This document shows positions 13,295 to 13,687 of a DNA stretch of 13,687 nt, piece after piece (the stretch's first letter is position 1; the number at the start of each line of letters is the position of its first letter). The notes beneath the pieces were generated by a model. It was given only the letters and a program-made list of their open reading frames with translations, searched no databases and was not told the DNA's origin. This DNA is from a bacterium (GTDB taxonomy: Bacteria > UBP18 > UBA7526): NCBI GenBank assembly GCA_011049955.1, contig DRGV01000111.1, positions 1-13,687 of the forward strand, given 5' to 3'. The position numbers and the translations under genes were made by a program.

Positions 13295-13687
13295 ATGGAT
13301 AAATTAAGCATCGATGACTTAGACTTAAAGAATAAAAGAGTCCTCATCCGGGTGGATTTCAACGTTCCCATGGATAAGGGGAAGGTCACGGATGATACCC
13401 GCATCAGGGCTTCTCTCCCAACCATAAGGAAGGTTCTGGAACAAGGAGGGAAGGCCATTCTTATCTCCCATCTCGGTCGACCGGAAGGAAAGATAAAAGA
13501 GGAGCTCCGTCTAAACCCAGTGGCTGAGAGATTAGGAAAACTGCTTAAAAGGAGAGTAAAAAAGCTCGATGATTGCATTGGAGAAGAGGTAAAGAAAATA
13601 GTTTCTCAATCGAGAGAGGATGAGGTAATACTCTTAGAGAATCTCAGATTTCACAAGGAAGAGGAAGCAAATGACCCGGAATTTGCA
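13295..13687 (+). CDS. pgk: Phosphoglycerate kinase (5' part, runs off the window)
   Basis: Makes ATP and 3-phosphoglycerate from 1,3-bisphosphoglycerate in glycolysis. The 131 residues present are the N-terminal domain: VLIRVDFNVPMDKGKVTDDTRI with the substrate-binding R, D and N, then SLPTI, ILISHLGRPEG with the conserved H-L-G-R-P, and the start of VILLENLRFHKEEEAND. The family is about 390-410 residues, so two thirds lies beyond position 13687. I chose ATG 13295, with GAGG at 13285-13288 six bases upstream; an ATG at 13289 directly abuts that purine run and is less likely. It follows gap by about 170 bases of repeat and hairpin sequence with no evident promoter. Confidence 0.96.
   Translation, partial: MDKLSIDDLDLKNKRVLIRVDFNVPMDKGKVTDDTRIRASLPTIRKVLEQGGKAILISHLGRPEGKIKEELRLNPVAERLGKLLKRRVKKLDDCIGEEVKKIVSQSREDEVILLENLRFHKEEEANDPEFA

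Overview
The window reads like a chromosomal piece of a Gram-negative (diderm) bacterium, probably from a little-studied lineage. Evidence for a diderm is the LptF/LptG lipopolysaccharide-export permease pair. Arginine is written mostly with AGA/AGG, and the adenosylhomocysteinase is of the short (about 417-residue) type shared with archaea and many deep-branching bacteria. A candidate phylum (Omnitrophota- or Aerophobota-like) is a guess from gene content and spacer style; no marker here settles it.

Layout. Positions 1-143 are an inverted piece of the ptsI gene, read on the minus strand, fused head-on to the remainder of ptsI on the plus strand (141-1481). A plus-strand run follows: bifunctional phosphoglucose/phosphomannose isomerase (1482-2543), a sugar-1-phosphate nucleotidyltransferase (2680-3426), metK (3606-4814), a PfkB-family kinase (4988-5902), ahcY (5986-7239) and an exported protein with two SpoVG-like domains (7389-8087). 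Two minus-strand genes, lptF then lptG (10702-8527), form an operon converging on that run. The plus strand resumes with a ComF-family phosphoribosyltransferase (11054-11767), gap (12128-13123) and the 5' part of pgk (13295 to the window end).

Function. ptsI, the hexose-phosphate isomerase, gap and pgk serve sugar uptake/signalling and glycolysis; the isomerase and nucleotidyltransferase can feed nucleotide-sugar and envelope synthesis. metK, the PfkB kinase and ahcY form a plausible S-adenosylmethionine cycle, with the kinase possibly removing the adenosine released by AhcY (inference). LptF and LptG carry lipopolysaccharide off the inner membrane.

The most unusual features are (i) degenerate tandem arrays of strict 7- or 8-base period in every one of the nine non-trivial intergenic gaps, often turning from a purine-rich unit to its pyrimidine-rich reverse-complement type halfway along, plus one 7-base array inside the ahcY coding sequence; (ii) the secreted tandem-SpoVG protein with a DxDxDG motif; (iii) the head-on inversion in ptsI; and (iv) a 48-base tandem repeat before comF whose hairpin is kept by compensating changes in a diverged third copy. 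Two good sigma70-type promoters are visible, one for lptF and one for gap. I see no tRNA, rRNA, CRISPR array, transposase or prophage gene.
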